Assembly (NCBI RefSeq): GCF_016901995.1
Contig: NZ_JACJLE010000025.1
Location: 1-53,782, forward strand
From: Bacteroides caecigallinarum
GTDB taxonomy: Bacteria; Bacteroidota; Bacteroidia; Bacteroidales; Bacteroidaceae
DNA: 53,782 nt
Direction: 5' to 3'
The notes under the pieces are model-generated. The model was not told the origin of the DNA. It saw only the letters and a list, made by a program, of their open reading frames with translations, and did no database searches. This document shows, in pieces, positions 1 through 7,957 of the stretch. Positions within the stretch are counted from its first letter, which is position 1; the number at the start of each line of letters is the position of its first letter. The position numbers and the translations under genes are program-made.

Positions 1-16
1 TTAAGTTTTAATGTCA

Positions 17-24
17 CAAAAGTA
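17..24 (-). promoter_or_regulatory. possible -7 element of a divergent gene left of the window
   Basis: Read on the minus strand this is TACTTTTG, matching the Bacteroidetes -7 consensus TAnnTTTG. No -33 TTTG lies at the expected 19-21 bp. A second minus-strand match, TATCTTTG, is at 126-133. Either could serve a gene beyond the left edge. The rest of 1-193 is AT-rich and holds nothing else I can identify. Confidence 0.25.
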
Positions 25-193
25 GTATGTACCAATCATTTATTATTTTCAATACTGTTGCAAATACTTTCAAATCCGTTTCGTTTGGCAGAATTCATAA
101 ATTTATCTTCATTTATAAACGATATCAAAGATAACTATCATTATTATTCCTATAATTTGTAACTGAAAAGTATATATTTTCACATATTATAAT

Positions 194-201
194 TACCTTT
201 G
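194..201 (+). promoter_or_regulatory. candidate -7 element for the corA operon
   Basis: TACCTTTG matches TAnnTTTG and lies 37 nt before the ATG at 238, giving a short leader. I do not see a good -33 TTTG at the usual spacing, so this rests on the -7 box and its position. Confidence 0.4.
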
Positions 202-237
202 GTTTTAAACTATATTAATGGCTATAAAATTAACTGT

Positions 238-1275
238 ATGACCAAAAATAACCTACTTACAGAACAACTGAGATATACAGGCGAGAACATATGTCCTACC
301 AAAATAAATCTGTGTTCTTATAAGAAAGACTCCATCACGTATCATAAGGATATAGAACTAGAGCATCTTCAGGAATTAATGAACGAGGACGAAATAAACT
401 GGATACAGATTACCGGTATGCAGGATACTGATAAAATAAAAAATATATGCCAGATGTTCTGCATCGATTTTCTGACTACTCAGGATATCCTTAATCCGGA
501 ACACCTCACAAAAGTGGAAGAACACGATGATTACAATGTAATAATCATCAAGCTCCTGACGATGAACAAGGATAGAGATTATGAATCGATGCAACTATGT
601 ATCATTCAAGGCAAATCATATGTTCTCACATTCGTTGAAAAAGAAACAGATTTCTTCAATGAGATTATTTCGGCGCTGAACAAAAACACATTGAAGATCC
701 GTCACCGCCAGTCGGACTATCTGCTAAGTGTAATACTGAACAGCTCTATGGCAAATTTCATGTCCGTGCTGACAGCAATGGAAGATGAACTGGAAGATAT
801 GGAAGAAGCTTTAATCGTTCCTCACAATCCGGATGCGCCGGGAATAGAAAACATACAGAAATACAGGAAAAACTACCGTATAATAAAGAAATGCATCTTC
901 CCGATGAAGGAACACATCAACAAGCTGTTTCATGCAGACAACGAACTGCTGAACGAACAGCAACGTCCGTTCTTCAACGATGTGAACGACCATCTGCAAT
1001 TCGTACTTCAGACAATGGAAAGCTGTCGTGACCTTATAACAGCCATCGTTGACCTATACATATCAAGAAACGACCAACGTCTGAACGACATAATGAAACA
1101 GCTCACCATCGTTTCCACTATCTTCATCCCTCTGACATTCCTTGCCGGAATATGGGGAATGAACTTCGAATGGATGCCCGAATTGCACTGGGAATACGGA
1201 TACCTTTTCGCATGGGCACTGATGCTGACTATGGGTATCTCACTTTTCTTCTTTTTCAGACACAAAAAATGGTAA
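238..1275 (+). CDS. corA: CorA-family magnesium/divalent cation transporter
   Basis: Inner-membrane channel-like transporter for Mg2+ and possibly Co2+ or other divalent ions. The long soluble N-terminal part (about 280 residues, helix-rich and acidic) is followed by two C-terminal membrane helices. The first ends in the family signature GMN (WGMNFEWMPE), the ion-selectivity loop; the protein ends in a short basic tail (RHKKW), as is usual for CorA. A TTG-started reading frame opens at 199, but the ATG at 238 is the better start because it follows the candidate promoter and gives about 345 residues, normal for the family. The endonuclease III gene begins 6 nt after the stop, so the two are probably co-transcribed. 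Confidence 0.9.
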   Translation: MTKNNLLTEQLRYTGENICPTKINLCSYKKDSITYHKDIELEHLQELMNEDEINWIQITGMQDTDKIKNICQMFCIDFLTTQDILNPEHLTKVEEHDDYNVIIIKLLTMNKDRDYESMQLCIIQGKSYVLTFVEKETDFFNEIISALNKNTLKIRHRQSDYLLSVILNSSMANFMSVLTAMEDELEDMEEALIVPHNPDAPGIENIQKYRKNYRIIKKCIFPMKEHINKLFHADNELLNEQQRPFFNDVNDHLQFVLQTMESCRDLITAIVDLYISRNDQRLNDIMKQLTIVSTIFIPLTFLAGIWGMNFEWMPELHWEYGYLFAWALMLTMGISLFFFFRHKKW

Positions 1276-1281
1276 CAGACT

Positions 1282-1929
1282 ATGCGTAAACAGGAATTAT
1301 ACAATAAGGTTATAGAATATTTTGAGAAGGCAATGCCGGTGGCAGAGACCGAGCTACATTACTCAAACCCTTTTGAACTGCTCATTGCAGTGATACTTAG
1401 CGCGCAATGTACGGACAAGCGTGTGAACATGATAACTCCACCGTTGTTTCACGACTTCCCTACTCCAGAAGCCCTTGCCGCAAGCACTCCCGAAGTGATA
1501 TTCGAATATATCCGCAGTGTGAGCTACCCCAACAATAAGGCCAAGCACCTCGTCGGAATGGCAAAGATGCTCGTAAGCGAATATAACAGCACAGTGCCGG
1601 ATACACTGGAAAAACTCGTAAAGCTACCTGGTGTGGGCCGCAAGACAGCCAATGTAATACAAAGCGTGGTATTCAATAAAGCAGCAATGGCAGTAGATAC
1701 ACATGTGTTCCGCGTGAGCCACAGAATCGGTCTTGTACCGAAATCATGCACCACTCCGCTTGCCACTGAGAATTATCTGATGAAATATATTCCAAAGGAT
1801 ATTGTTCCTAAAGCTCATCACTGGCTGATACTGCACGGAAGATATGTCTGCATTGCACGTTCGCCTAAATGTTCGGAATGTGGATTAAACGGAATATGTA
1901 AAGAATCCCTTAAAGTCAAACCTGAATAA
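1282..1929 (+). CDS. nth: endonuclease III (DNA glycosylase/AP lyase)
   Basis: Base-excision repair enzyme that removes oxidised pyrimidines and nicks the abasic site. The helix-hairpin-helix motif LPGVGRKTANVI (about residues 115-126) carries the catalytic lysine (K121). The catalytic aspartate is in VDTHVFRVS (D139). The four cysteines of the [4Fe-4S] cluster loop have the expected C-x6-C-x2-C-x5-C spacing (C190, C197, C200, C206). The length of 215 residues is normal. It starts 6 nt after corA and is followed by a 53-nt gap before a secreted esterase. Nothing is missing. Confidence 0.96.
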   Translation: MRKQELYNKVIEYFEKAMPVAETELHYSNPFELLIAVILSAQCTDKRVNMITPPLFHDFPTPEALAASTPEVIFEYIRSVSYPNNKAKHLVGMAKMLVSEYNSTVPDTLEKLVKLPGVGRKTANVIQSVVFNKAAMAVDTHVFRVSHRIGLVPKSCTTPLATENYLMKYIPKDIVPKAHHWLILHGRYVCIARSPKCSECGLNGICKESLKVKPE

Positions 1930-1982
1930 ATTATTCATATCAACATAAATAACATAACTCAAACAAGAAATAATATTACACC

Positions 1983-3176
1983 ATGAAAAAATTAAATCTT
2001 TTATTATCGGCTTTATTTATAAGTCTGACTTGTTCCGCTCAGGAATCATTATGGGGTGGACAGAACATCACTTCGCCTGAAATACACCCGAACAATACCG
2101 TAACTTTCCGTTTTCATGCACCCAAAGCTGTTCAGGTAAAGGTTACAGGCGACTTCCTGCCTACTGTAAAAATGGATACTCAGTTCGGTAAGGTAGATGT
2201 ACCGGGATATGCCGAGCTGAAAGAAGGCAAGAACGGTGTTTGGGAATATACCACTCCACAACCTCTTGCTTCAGAGCTTTACAATTATTCGTTCATAGTT
2301 GATGGTCTGAAAGTGACAGACCCGAACAATGTCTATGTGAGCCGTGATGTAGCATCAGTTTTCAATATATTCATAGTCAAGGGAGAGCCGGGCGACTTAT
2401 ACAGTGTAAACAAAGTCCCTCACGGAACTGTAACAAAGCGCTGGTATCACAGCGACGCCTTAGGCTATGACCGCCGACTGACAGTCTATACCCCTGCAGG
2501 CTATGAAAACAGCAACAAGCGCTATCCTGTGCTTTATCTGCTTCACGGTATGGGTGGCGATGAAGATGCCTGGACCACCCTTGGAAGGACTACACAGATA
2601 ATGGATAACCTTATAGCTCAGGGAAAGGCAGAACCTATGATAGTAGTTATGCCAAACGGAAATGTAGATCAGGAAGCTGCTCCTGGAGAATCGTCTTTAG
2701 GAATGTACAAACCGACAATGAATCTTCCAAGAACAATGGAAGGCACCATGGAGACTACCTTCCCTGAAATAATGAAATTCATCGAAAATAATTACAGGGT
2801 TGAGAATAAAAAATCCAGACGTGCCATAGCCGGCCTTTCAATGGGTGGATATCATTCTCTTCATATTTCCAAAGAATATCCGGATAAATTCGATTATGTA
2901 GGTCTTTTCTCTGCAGCAATACTTCCCGATAAGGAAAAAGATTCAGATATCTATAAAAACATGGAAGAAAAACTGGCTAAACAGTTCAGCAAAGCCCCTA
3001 AACTTTACTGGATTGCAATTGGAAAGACAGACTTCCTGTATAATGCCAACGTGGAGTACAGAAAGTTGCTTGACAAACACAACTACAAATATGTGTATAG
3101 AGAAAGCGACGGCGGACACATCTGGCGCAACTGGAGAATATATCTGTCTGAATTTGCTACAATGATTTTCAAATAA
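1983..3176 (+). CDS. secreted alpha/beta-hydrolase esterase (PF00756-like) with N-terminal E-set domain
   Basis: Probable periplasmic or exported carbohydrate esterase of the Esterase-D/feruloyl-esterase type. The first 19 residues are a signal peptide (MKKLNLLLSALFISLTCSA). Residues about 25-135 look like the immunoglobulin-like E-set/CBM48-type module found in Bacteroidetes xylanase-Z-type esterases. The hydrolase follows, with LLHGMGGDEDAW (oxyanion region), the nucleophile elbow GLSMGGYHS (S286), a likely acid at D350 and the histidine in GGHIWRNW (H379). Proteins like this are often annotated enterochelin esterase or endo-xylanase Z; the substrate cannot be told from sequence, and no polysaccharide-utilisation genes are adjacent. 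The M50-like gene follows after 16 nt. Confidence 0.82.
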   Translation: MKKLNLLLSALFISLTCSAQESLWGGQNITSPEIHPNNTVTFRFHAPKAVQVKVTGDFLPTVKMDTQFGKVDVPGYAELKEGKNGVWEYTTPQPLASELYNYSFIVDGLKVTDPNNVYVSRDVASVFNIFIVKGEPGDLYSVNKVPHGTVTKRWYHSDALGYDRRLTVYTPAGYENSNKRYPVLYLLHGMGGDEDAWTTLGRTTQIMDNLIAQGKAEPMIVVMPNGNVDQEAAPGESSLGMYKPTMNLPRTMEGTMETTFPEIMKFIENNYRVENKKSRRAIAGLSMGGYHSLHISKEYPDKFDYVGLFSAAILPDKEKDSDIYKNMEEKLAKQFSKAPKLYWIAIGKTDFLYNANVEYRKLLDKHNYKYVYRESDGGHIWRNWRIYLSEFATMIFK

Positions 3177-3192
3177 TAATTCCAGGACTAGC

Positions 3193-4341
3193 ATGATTGG
3201 TTTTTTAAAGAAAAACATTGCCGTAATACTGTTTATAGTATTGTCATTGATTTTTGGAGGATGCATCGGATATTCATTAATAATTTTTTTCGGCAAGGAA
3301 CAAGGTTTTGTTTCTCTTATAACAAATCTGTTGCTTTCATTCCTGATAATGATTGTATGTATCTTCATGCAGATAATAATACATGAAACAGGACATCTTA
3401 CTGTAGCTCTGATGCGCGGATGGAAATTCATTTCCTTTATGGCATTCGGTTTTATACTGACCAAGCGTGACGGGCACTACAGACTCTCTACCATGAAACT
3501 TGCGGGTGCCGGAGGGCAATGCCTTCTGCTCCCACCCGAAAATGGAGACTCGGATTTCGGGATTATGCTTTACAATCTTGGAGGCGTAATATTCAATCTG
3601 ATGTTTTCCGTCATTAGCGGGATATTGTTGTGGACATGCCACGAATCGCTAAACCCATATCTGAATATATTCCTGATGCTGTTTTCTGGTGTAGGGATAT
3701 GCTTTTTTCTGGTAAACGGTATTCCTTCCACTTTCTCAGGTATCCCTAACGACGGTTACAATATATTGCGACTCAGAGAAGACAAGTTCTCCACACAGGT
3801 GTTTCTGGATTCACTCCGTTTTCTGGCAAAAACACAAAGCGGTAAAAGACCTCACGAAGCTATGGAAGAGTATTATTCTGACAATAAACGGCTTGACATG
3901 TCGTCTCCGTTTCATGTCTGCGCCCTTACCATGGATCTGGCTGTGGCACTTGACAGACTGGACTTCGATAAAGCACATAATCTGATAGCCTTAGCCGAAG
4001 AAAGATGGAATGAAATAATTCAGATATACAAAAACGAAATAGCTATGGAACGTCTGTTCCTCAATCTGATAGACAATGGTGATAAAAGCAAAATCGAAGA
4101 GGCTATCAATGACAAAAATATTATGATTTACTTGAACCAGAATGCCACATTCCGACCTTCTGCATTAAGAATCCAATATGCCATTGCCCTGATTTACGAT
4201 AAAGACCGTGAAAAGGCAGACAAGATTATGGAACGTTTCAATACAATTTCCGAGAGTTATTATAACATTGGAGATACCTTATGCGAGAAAGCTCTCATGA
4301 AATACACTTCCGTACTTTATAGTGATATAAGCAAACAGTAA
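3193..4341 (+). CDS. M50-like integral membrane metalloprotease
   Basis: Putative intramembrane zinc protease related to site-2 proteases. A hydrophobic N-terminus with two membrane helices leads to HETGH (H64, E65, H68), the HExxH zinc motif. Several more hydrophobic segments follow, and IPNDGYN near residue 187 resembles the third zinc ligand motif (DG) of M50 proteases. The C-terminal third (about 200-382) is soluble and helical, with a possible TPR-like character. It lacks the PDZ domain of RseP, so it is not the standard sigma-E protease. It is transcribed just after the esterase; I cannot name a substrate. A shared hairpin separates it from the convergent gene. Confidence 0.68.
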   Translation: MIGFLKKNIAVILFIVLSLIFGGCIGYSLIIFFGKEQGFVSLITNLLLSFLIMIVCIFMQIIIHETGHLTVALMRGWKFISFMAFGFILTKRDGHYRLSTMKLAGAGGQCLLLPPENGDSDFGIMLYNLGGVIFNLMFSVISGILLWTCHESLNPYLNIFLMLFSGVGICFFLVNGIPSTFSGIPNDGYNILRLREDKFSTQVFLDSLRFLAKTQSGKRPHEAMEEYYSDNKRLDMSSPFHVCALTMDLAVALDRLDFDKAHNLIALAEERWNEIIQIYKNEIAMERLFLNLIDNGDKSKIEEAINDKNIMIYLNQNATFRPSALRIQYAIALIYDKDREKADKIMERFNTISESYYNIGDTLCEKALMKYTSVLYSDISKQ

Positions 4342-4366
4342 ATTTTATTCCTTTATAAAAAGCGAA

Positions 4367-4404
4367 AAAGAGCAACCGAAGCCCTGAGACCTTTGTTGCT
4401 CTTT
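4367..4404. terminator. bidirectional intrinsic terminator
   Basis: Perfect 10-bp inverted repeat AAAGAGCAAC (4367-4376) / GTTGCTCTTT (4395-4404), with A-rich sequence before it and T-rich sequence after it. It lies between convergent genes and can serve both. Confidence 0.8.
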
Positions 4405-4413
4405 ACGTTTATA

Positions 4414-5301
4414 TCAGAATATGACAACTCCTACAGACAATGCCGAGAACTCCGGACCATACGTAGTGTCAAGCACCTTACATGGGCTATACTTTACATA
4501 GAACCCTAAAGTATTGAAACCGAATGAAGCCTGAATATCAACTGTCACTGGAGTCTGATGAATATTATCATCCGTCAGTTTAAACTTTTCTCCATTCAGC
4601 TTGTAGCGTGTCTTCATACTGGCATGCGTATTGAAATTGATAATCGGTCCGAAACTAAAGCTGAAATTATTTTTCGTTTGATGAGTAAACATAACAGGGA
4701 AAGACCAACTGAATACCTTGATACGTGAAAACTGAATATCTGCACCTTCAGGATAAGCGCCGATAGACATATCATTTCCAGGATCTTTTATAAAGCGCTG
4801 CTTGCCCGTCATACGGTAATTGCGCCAACTGCAAGCCACTCCGATAGAAAGAGAAGTCCTTGTTTTCCAAGGATAATATTCCCAACCAAATGAAGGAGTA
4901 GTAATTTCCCATGAAGAACCCATGGTTACATCCATATTGTCGGGAGCTCCCTGAACTGTGGAAAGTCCTATTTTGAAGTCCTTGACCACAAATGCATTCC
5001 GTTTACGTTTCTGTTCTTCTGTATGCTTTCTGAACGGGATATTGAAATCCCAGTCACTGTTACGTTCTTTTGTAACCGAAACATCCGAAGGGGATATTTC
5101 CACCTCACGGACATAACGGAAATCCGGATTGTCTTTCTTTCCGTCAATTTCTACCTTCATGCGGTTGTTTGACTCTGTTATTGTTACCCTATCAGGGTTA
5201 TCAATACCCATTACATTCTCAACCTTCAATGAGTCTTTACTTTCAGCATACCCGCCTGCCGCAATCAGCAATGTTGCTACAAGCAAAATCATTTTCTTCA
5301 T
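4414..5301 (-). CDS. outer-membrane beta-barrel-type protein, function unknown
   Basis: A 295-residue protein with a clear signal peptide (MKKMILLVATLLIAAGGYA). A polar, charged segment (about 20-110) is followed by alternating hydrophobic/polar strands rich in aromatic residues, ending in a hydrophobic strand (SALSVGVVIF), typical of small Bacteroidetes outer-membrane barrels. No catalytic motif is visible. It is the last gene of the ECF sigma/anti-sigma operon, 28 nt after its upstream neighbour, so it is probably an envelope protein made in response to that sigma factor. I do not recognise a named family. Confidence 0.6.
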   Translation of the reverse strand: MKKMILLVATLLIAAGGYAESKDSLKVENVMGIDNPDRVTITESNNRMKVEIDGKKDNPDFRYVREVEISPSDVSVTKERNSDWDFNIPFRKHTEEQKRKRNAFVVKDFKIGLSTVQGAPDNMDVTMGSSWEITTPSFGWEYYPWKTRTSLSIGVACSWRNYRMTGKQRFIKDPGNDMSIGAYPEGADIQFSRIKVFSWSFPVMFTHQTKNNFSFSFGPIINFNTHASMKTRYKLNGEKFKLTDDNIHQTPVTVDIQASFGFNTLGFYVKYSPCKVLDTTYGPEFSALSVGVVIF

Positions 5302-5329
5302 ATCTTTATAATGTTTTATTTGTTTCTTC

Positions 5330-5779
5330 CTATTTAAACATCTGCTTCAGTTCCTCCAGGGTAACCTGTCCTTCCATATATACCACCGTAACTTCCGGTT
5401 TCTTTGCACCGTCAGGAACCACAGAGGTATTTCTGTAGAACAGATATCGGTAACTTTCATCCTGTGGCGGGAAACAATAGAAACCATAATACAGCTGCGT
5501 ACCAATTTTCCCAACTTCCTTGTCAACAGCCATTTCCGCATCCTTTACAACAAGTGCCTCTATCTCATCCGACAATGCCGGAGCATCTGTTACTGTCAGA
5601 CTACGGAAAAGCGTCAGATGATATTTCTTCAGTTCCTTACCTTTGATAAGAACCTCTACCGCCCTCTTGTCATACTTGAAGCGACCGTCGAACAAGGTTT
5701 CCACATGCATGCCCTTCTGTGCCGAAATAGGCAGCACAGCCAGCATGGTAATTCCCAGTATAATCAATCGTCTTATCAT
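5330..5779 (-). CDS. small secreted protein of the sigma-factor operon
   Basis: A 149-residue protein with an N-terminal signal peptide (MIRRLIILGITMLAVLPISA, then Q). The mature part is mixed alpha/beta with conserved-looking aromatic stretches (LYYGFYCFPPQDESYRYLFY) and an acidic C-terminal helix (LEELKQMFK). I cannot assign a function; small proteins of this kind often accompany ECF sigma/anti-sigma pairs in Bacteroidales. It sits 13 nt after the putative anti-sigma gene and 28 nt before the beta-barrel gene, which supports one transcript. Confidence 0.6.
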   Translation of the reverse strand: MIRRLIILGITMLAVLPISAQKGMHVETLFDGRFKYDKRAVEVLIKGKELKKYHLTLFRSLTVTDAPALSDEIEALVVKDAEMAVDKEVGKIGTQLYYGFYCFPPQDESYRYLFYRNTSVVPDGAKKPEVTVVYMEGQVTLEELKQMFK

Positions 5780-5792
5780 ATCTCATTATTTT

Positions 5793-6251
5793 TTAGTTTT
5801 CAACTGATGCTCCAATTGTCTGAAAGATGTCCGACAATTGTTCCTGAACCGTTTCCTGTGGCAAATCATGTCGCACTTTATCGATGGATTTCATAGCCTC
5901 CGAAAAAACTATTTCCTTATCAGTGTAACGCTCACCGTTGATATAGGCCACACAGACGTTAGTCCTTTCTGCCACCTGCCATACAGCAGTCAAGGCCAAC
6001 ACACCCGTAATAGCTGCGGCTGCCGCATAATATCTCAACCGTACGCCTCGTGTACGCTGTCTGTTATGTATGGCACGTCCTGTAGCGATAAATCCCATTA
6101 CGGCACGAAGCTCGTCGAACTCCTTCCCTTGCGAAGCCGGTGTGGCGAGAAAACGTGCCAATGCTTCTTCTTCAACATCTGTTGTCTGGGCTTCAAAGTA
6201 GCGTTCCGCCAACTCTTTCCACTGCTGATAAGTTCGTTCGTTTTCTTTCAT
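5793..6251 (-). CDS. putative anti-sigma factor, single-pass membrane protein
   Basis: The ATG at 6251 forms an ATGA overlap with the sigma-factor stop, which fixes the start better than a longer frame opening at 6275. The product (about 152 residues) has an acidic cytoplasmic helical region (about 1-70), a basic stretch and one membrane helix (YYAAAAAITGVLALTAVW), then a periplasmic tail of about 60 residues. That topology, translational coupling to an ECF sigma gene and two downstream envelope genes fit an anti-sigma factor. It lacks an obvious zinc-binding HxxxCxxC motif and a FecR domain, so it does not belong to the common TonB-linked FecR type. Confidence 0.65.
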   Translation of the reverse strand: MKENERTYQQWKELAERYFEAQTTDVEEEALARFLATPASQGKEFDELRAVMGFIATGRAIHNRQRTRGVRLRYYAAAAAITGVLALTAVWQVAERTNVCVAYINGERYTDKEIVFSEAMKSIDKVRHDLPQETVQEQLSDIFQTIGASVEN

Positions 6252-6754
6252 CGTTCCATCTGTTTTAAATAACAATCCCTGATTTCTTTTCTAGCTCTCG
6301 ACAGTTGCATCCGCACAGCCGGTTCCTGCATTCCGAGTATTTCGGCTATTTCATCATACTTTTTTCCTTCATACTCTTTCATCCGTAAAATCTGTTGTTG
6401 CAGAGGTGTCAGCCTTAGCTCAATGATACGTTCCAGCATGCGGAAACGCTCTTCTCTCTCAATACTCTCATCCGCTTGGTCACAAACGGATTCATCCCTG
6501 TTCTCATCCAACTCTACAGTAGGAATATTGTTCCTCTTGCGCAGTGTATCAATACACAGATTCTTAACCGTCACTACCGTAAGCGCCTCGGCTTCTTCGC
6601 GCGAACCGATCTGGTCAGCATGTCGCCACAACCGGAAGAAAGCCTCCTGAAGTGCATCGTCGGCATCCTCCTTATTGGGAAGGAAACGCATTGCAAGCCT
6701 GAGAAAATTTTTCCTCAGTTCTGTAAATGTTGATGTCAGTGTTTCTTTACTCAT
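6248..6754 (-). CDS. ECF-type RNA polymerase sigma-70 factor
   Basis: Alternative sigma factor with region 2 (DADDALQEAFFRLWRHAD, the -10-recognising helix) and region 4 (LTPLQQQILRMKEYEGKKYDEIAEILGM, helix-turn-helix). A TTG-started frame opens at 6787, but the ATG at 6754 (MSKETLTSTF) is the likely start, giving 168 residues, normal for the class. A TACCTTTT box on the minus strand at 6787-6794 is a weak -7 match placed correctly for this start. It overlaps the putative anti-sigma gene by 4 nt. There is no SusC/SusD pair here, so the regulon probably concerns the envelope and not glycan uptake. Confidence 0.9.
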   Translation of the reverse strand: MSKETLTSTFTELRKNFLRLAMRFLPNKEDADDALQEAFFRLWRHADQIGSREEAEALTVVTVKNLCIDTLRKRNNIPTVELDENRDESVCDQADESIEREERFRMLERIIELRLTPLQQQILRMKEYEGKKYDEIAEILGMQEPAVRMQLSRARKEIRDCYLKQMER

Positions 6755-6838
6755 GCTTTTTATCGGGTCCGTACTATTCGTTTTCAAAAAGGTAAACGTA
6801 AAGATATTGGTTTTGTAACAGAGAAGATGGAAAAAAAT

Positions 6839-6877
6839 AATAAGTATTTAAATAAATCACTTATTCAAATACTTATT
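6839..6877 (-). terminator. terminator of the McrBC operon
   Basis: Perfect 11-bp inverted repeat AATAAGTATTT (6839-6849) / AAATACTTATT (6867-6877). On the minus strand it is followed by a run of T residues (complement of 6830-6838). It lies 30 nt after the mcrC stop. Confidence 0.75.
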
Positions 6878-6907
6878 AAAATGTCTTAAGTATATTTTTA
6901 CTTAATT

Positions 6908-7957
6908 TCAAGTAAAATATAAAGATACAATTAAATCCAACTGTTTGGATATTTCATCAAATCGTTGGTTCAAATCAAGGGTTTTAACAAGAAATCGGTT
7001 TTTACCTATAACAACATCAAGTTCAGGAACTGTTTCCTCTTCCGTTTTTGCGTACAGCAAAACGCCTGAAACATTACCTGAATTATCACAATCCTTATTC
7101 TTAACATAAGTAAAAATCTGATACATATTTCCAGAATGAATAGTAGATTTACCAAACTGGGTTTGAGTCATACTACCATAATACTTGGTGTCAATTATAA
7201 GTGTCTTATCTCCATTATGTAATGATATATCTGTTTTCATTGAAGGCAAAAAATCAACAACAGCGCTTTCTGTATCATAAATATCCCATTCAACCATATC
7301 CGAATTTGCCTTCAAATATTTGTGATGCTTACGGTAATACTCCAACACAAAACGTTCAAAAAGCTTGTTCATGTGTTCATCAGTAAATGTAGCCATCTTA
7401 AACTCGCCTTTCTGAGTTGTCATCAAAACTCCATCAACAATAAAATAGCATATATTCATCAGCATCCTGTAATTCTGATTATTACGCTGAAATTTCAGTA
7501 ATTTCCATTTTACTGTCATCAGATTTAACTCATGAACATTTCCAAAGAATGGCAAAATAGAACGTAAACCTTTTTTATATTTATGACGTAAACTGTTATT
7601 CCCAATCAATAAAAGTATTGTACTTTTTATTATCTGATTGAAGATATTATCCTCTGACAACTCATCATAATCACATCCCAACAGACTTTTATGTTGTATC
7701 ATACAGTTGATAGTATCTTCAATATCCAAACGTCCTTTCAACACAGGTAATATTTCATGACAATTTACATATTCTTTATATAGTCCTTGTTTCAGCTGCA
7801 ACGAAACACCTTTATACAGAATTTCAGCAAATAATTCCAATATCTGCTCGAAATCCTCCTTTGCAATATCATCATAGTTGTTCTTACGTAATTCCTGAAA
7901 AGCATAAGTCAACATATAATAAATATTGCGAATCAATATGCCTTTGTCTCTAGTCAT
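6908..7957 (-). CDS. mcrC: McrC-type nuclease subunit of a McrBC restriction system
   Basis: Endonuclease partner of McrB; it cuts DNA bearing modified cytosines once McrB has loaded and hydrolysed GTP. The N-terminal half matches the McrC adaptor (start MTRDKGILIRNIYYMLTYAF; LKGRLDIEDT; SEDNIFNQIIK). The C-terminal half carries a PD-(D/E)xK nuclease core: acidic E201 in FERFVLEYYR, D242 in MKTDISLHN and IIDTKYYGS (D256, K258), the D-x-K signature. Its ATG overlaps the mcrB stop by 8 nt, so the two are translationally coupled. The length of 349 residues is complete. Methylation specificity cannot be told from sequence. Confidence 0.9.
   Translation of the reverse strand: MTRDKGILIRNIYYMLTYAFQELRKNNYDDIAKEDFEQILELFAEILYKGVSLQLKQGLYKEYVNCHEILPVLKGRLDIEDTINCMIQHKSLLGCDYDELSEDNIFNQIIKSTILLLIGNNSLRHKYKKGLRSILPFFGNVHELNLMTVKWKLLKFQRNNQNYRMLMNICYFIVDGVLMTTQKGEFKMATFTDEHMNKLFERFVLEYYRKHHKYLKANSDMVEWDIYDTESAVVDFLPSMKTDISLHNGDKTLIIDTKYYGSMTQTQFGKSTIHSGNMYQIFTYVKNKDCDNSGNVSGVLLYAKTEEETVPELDVVIGKNRFLVKTLDLNQRFDEISKQLDLIVSLYFT

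Noticed and set aside
199..237. TTG start at 199 for corA
   Set aside because: It overlaps the candidate -7 box; the ATG at 238 fits the family length.
1983..3176. Enterochelin (siderophore) esterase for the secreted hydrolase
   Set aside because: No siderophore genes nearby and the signal peptide plus E-set domain suit a carbohydrate esterase better.
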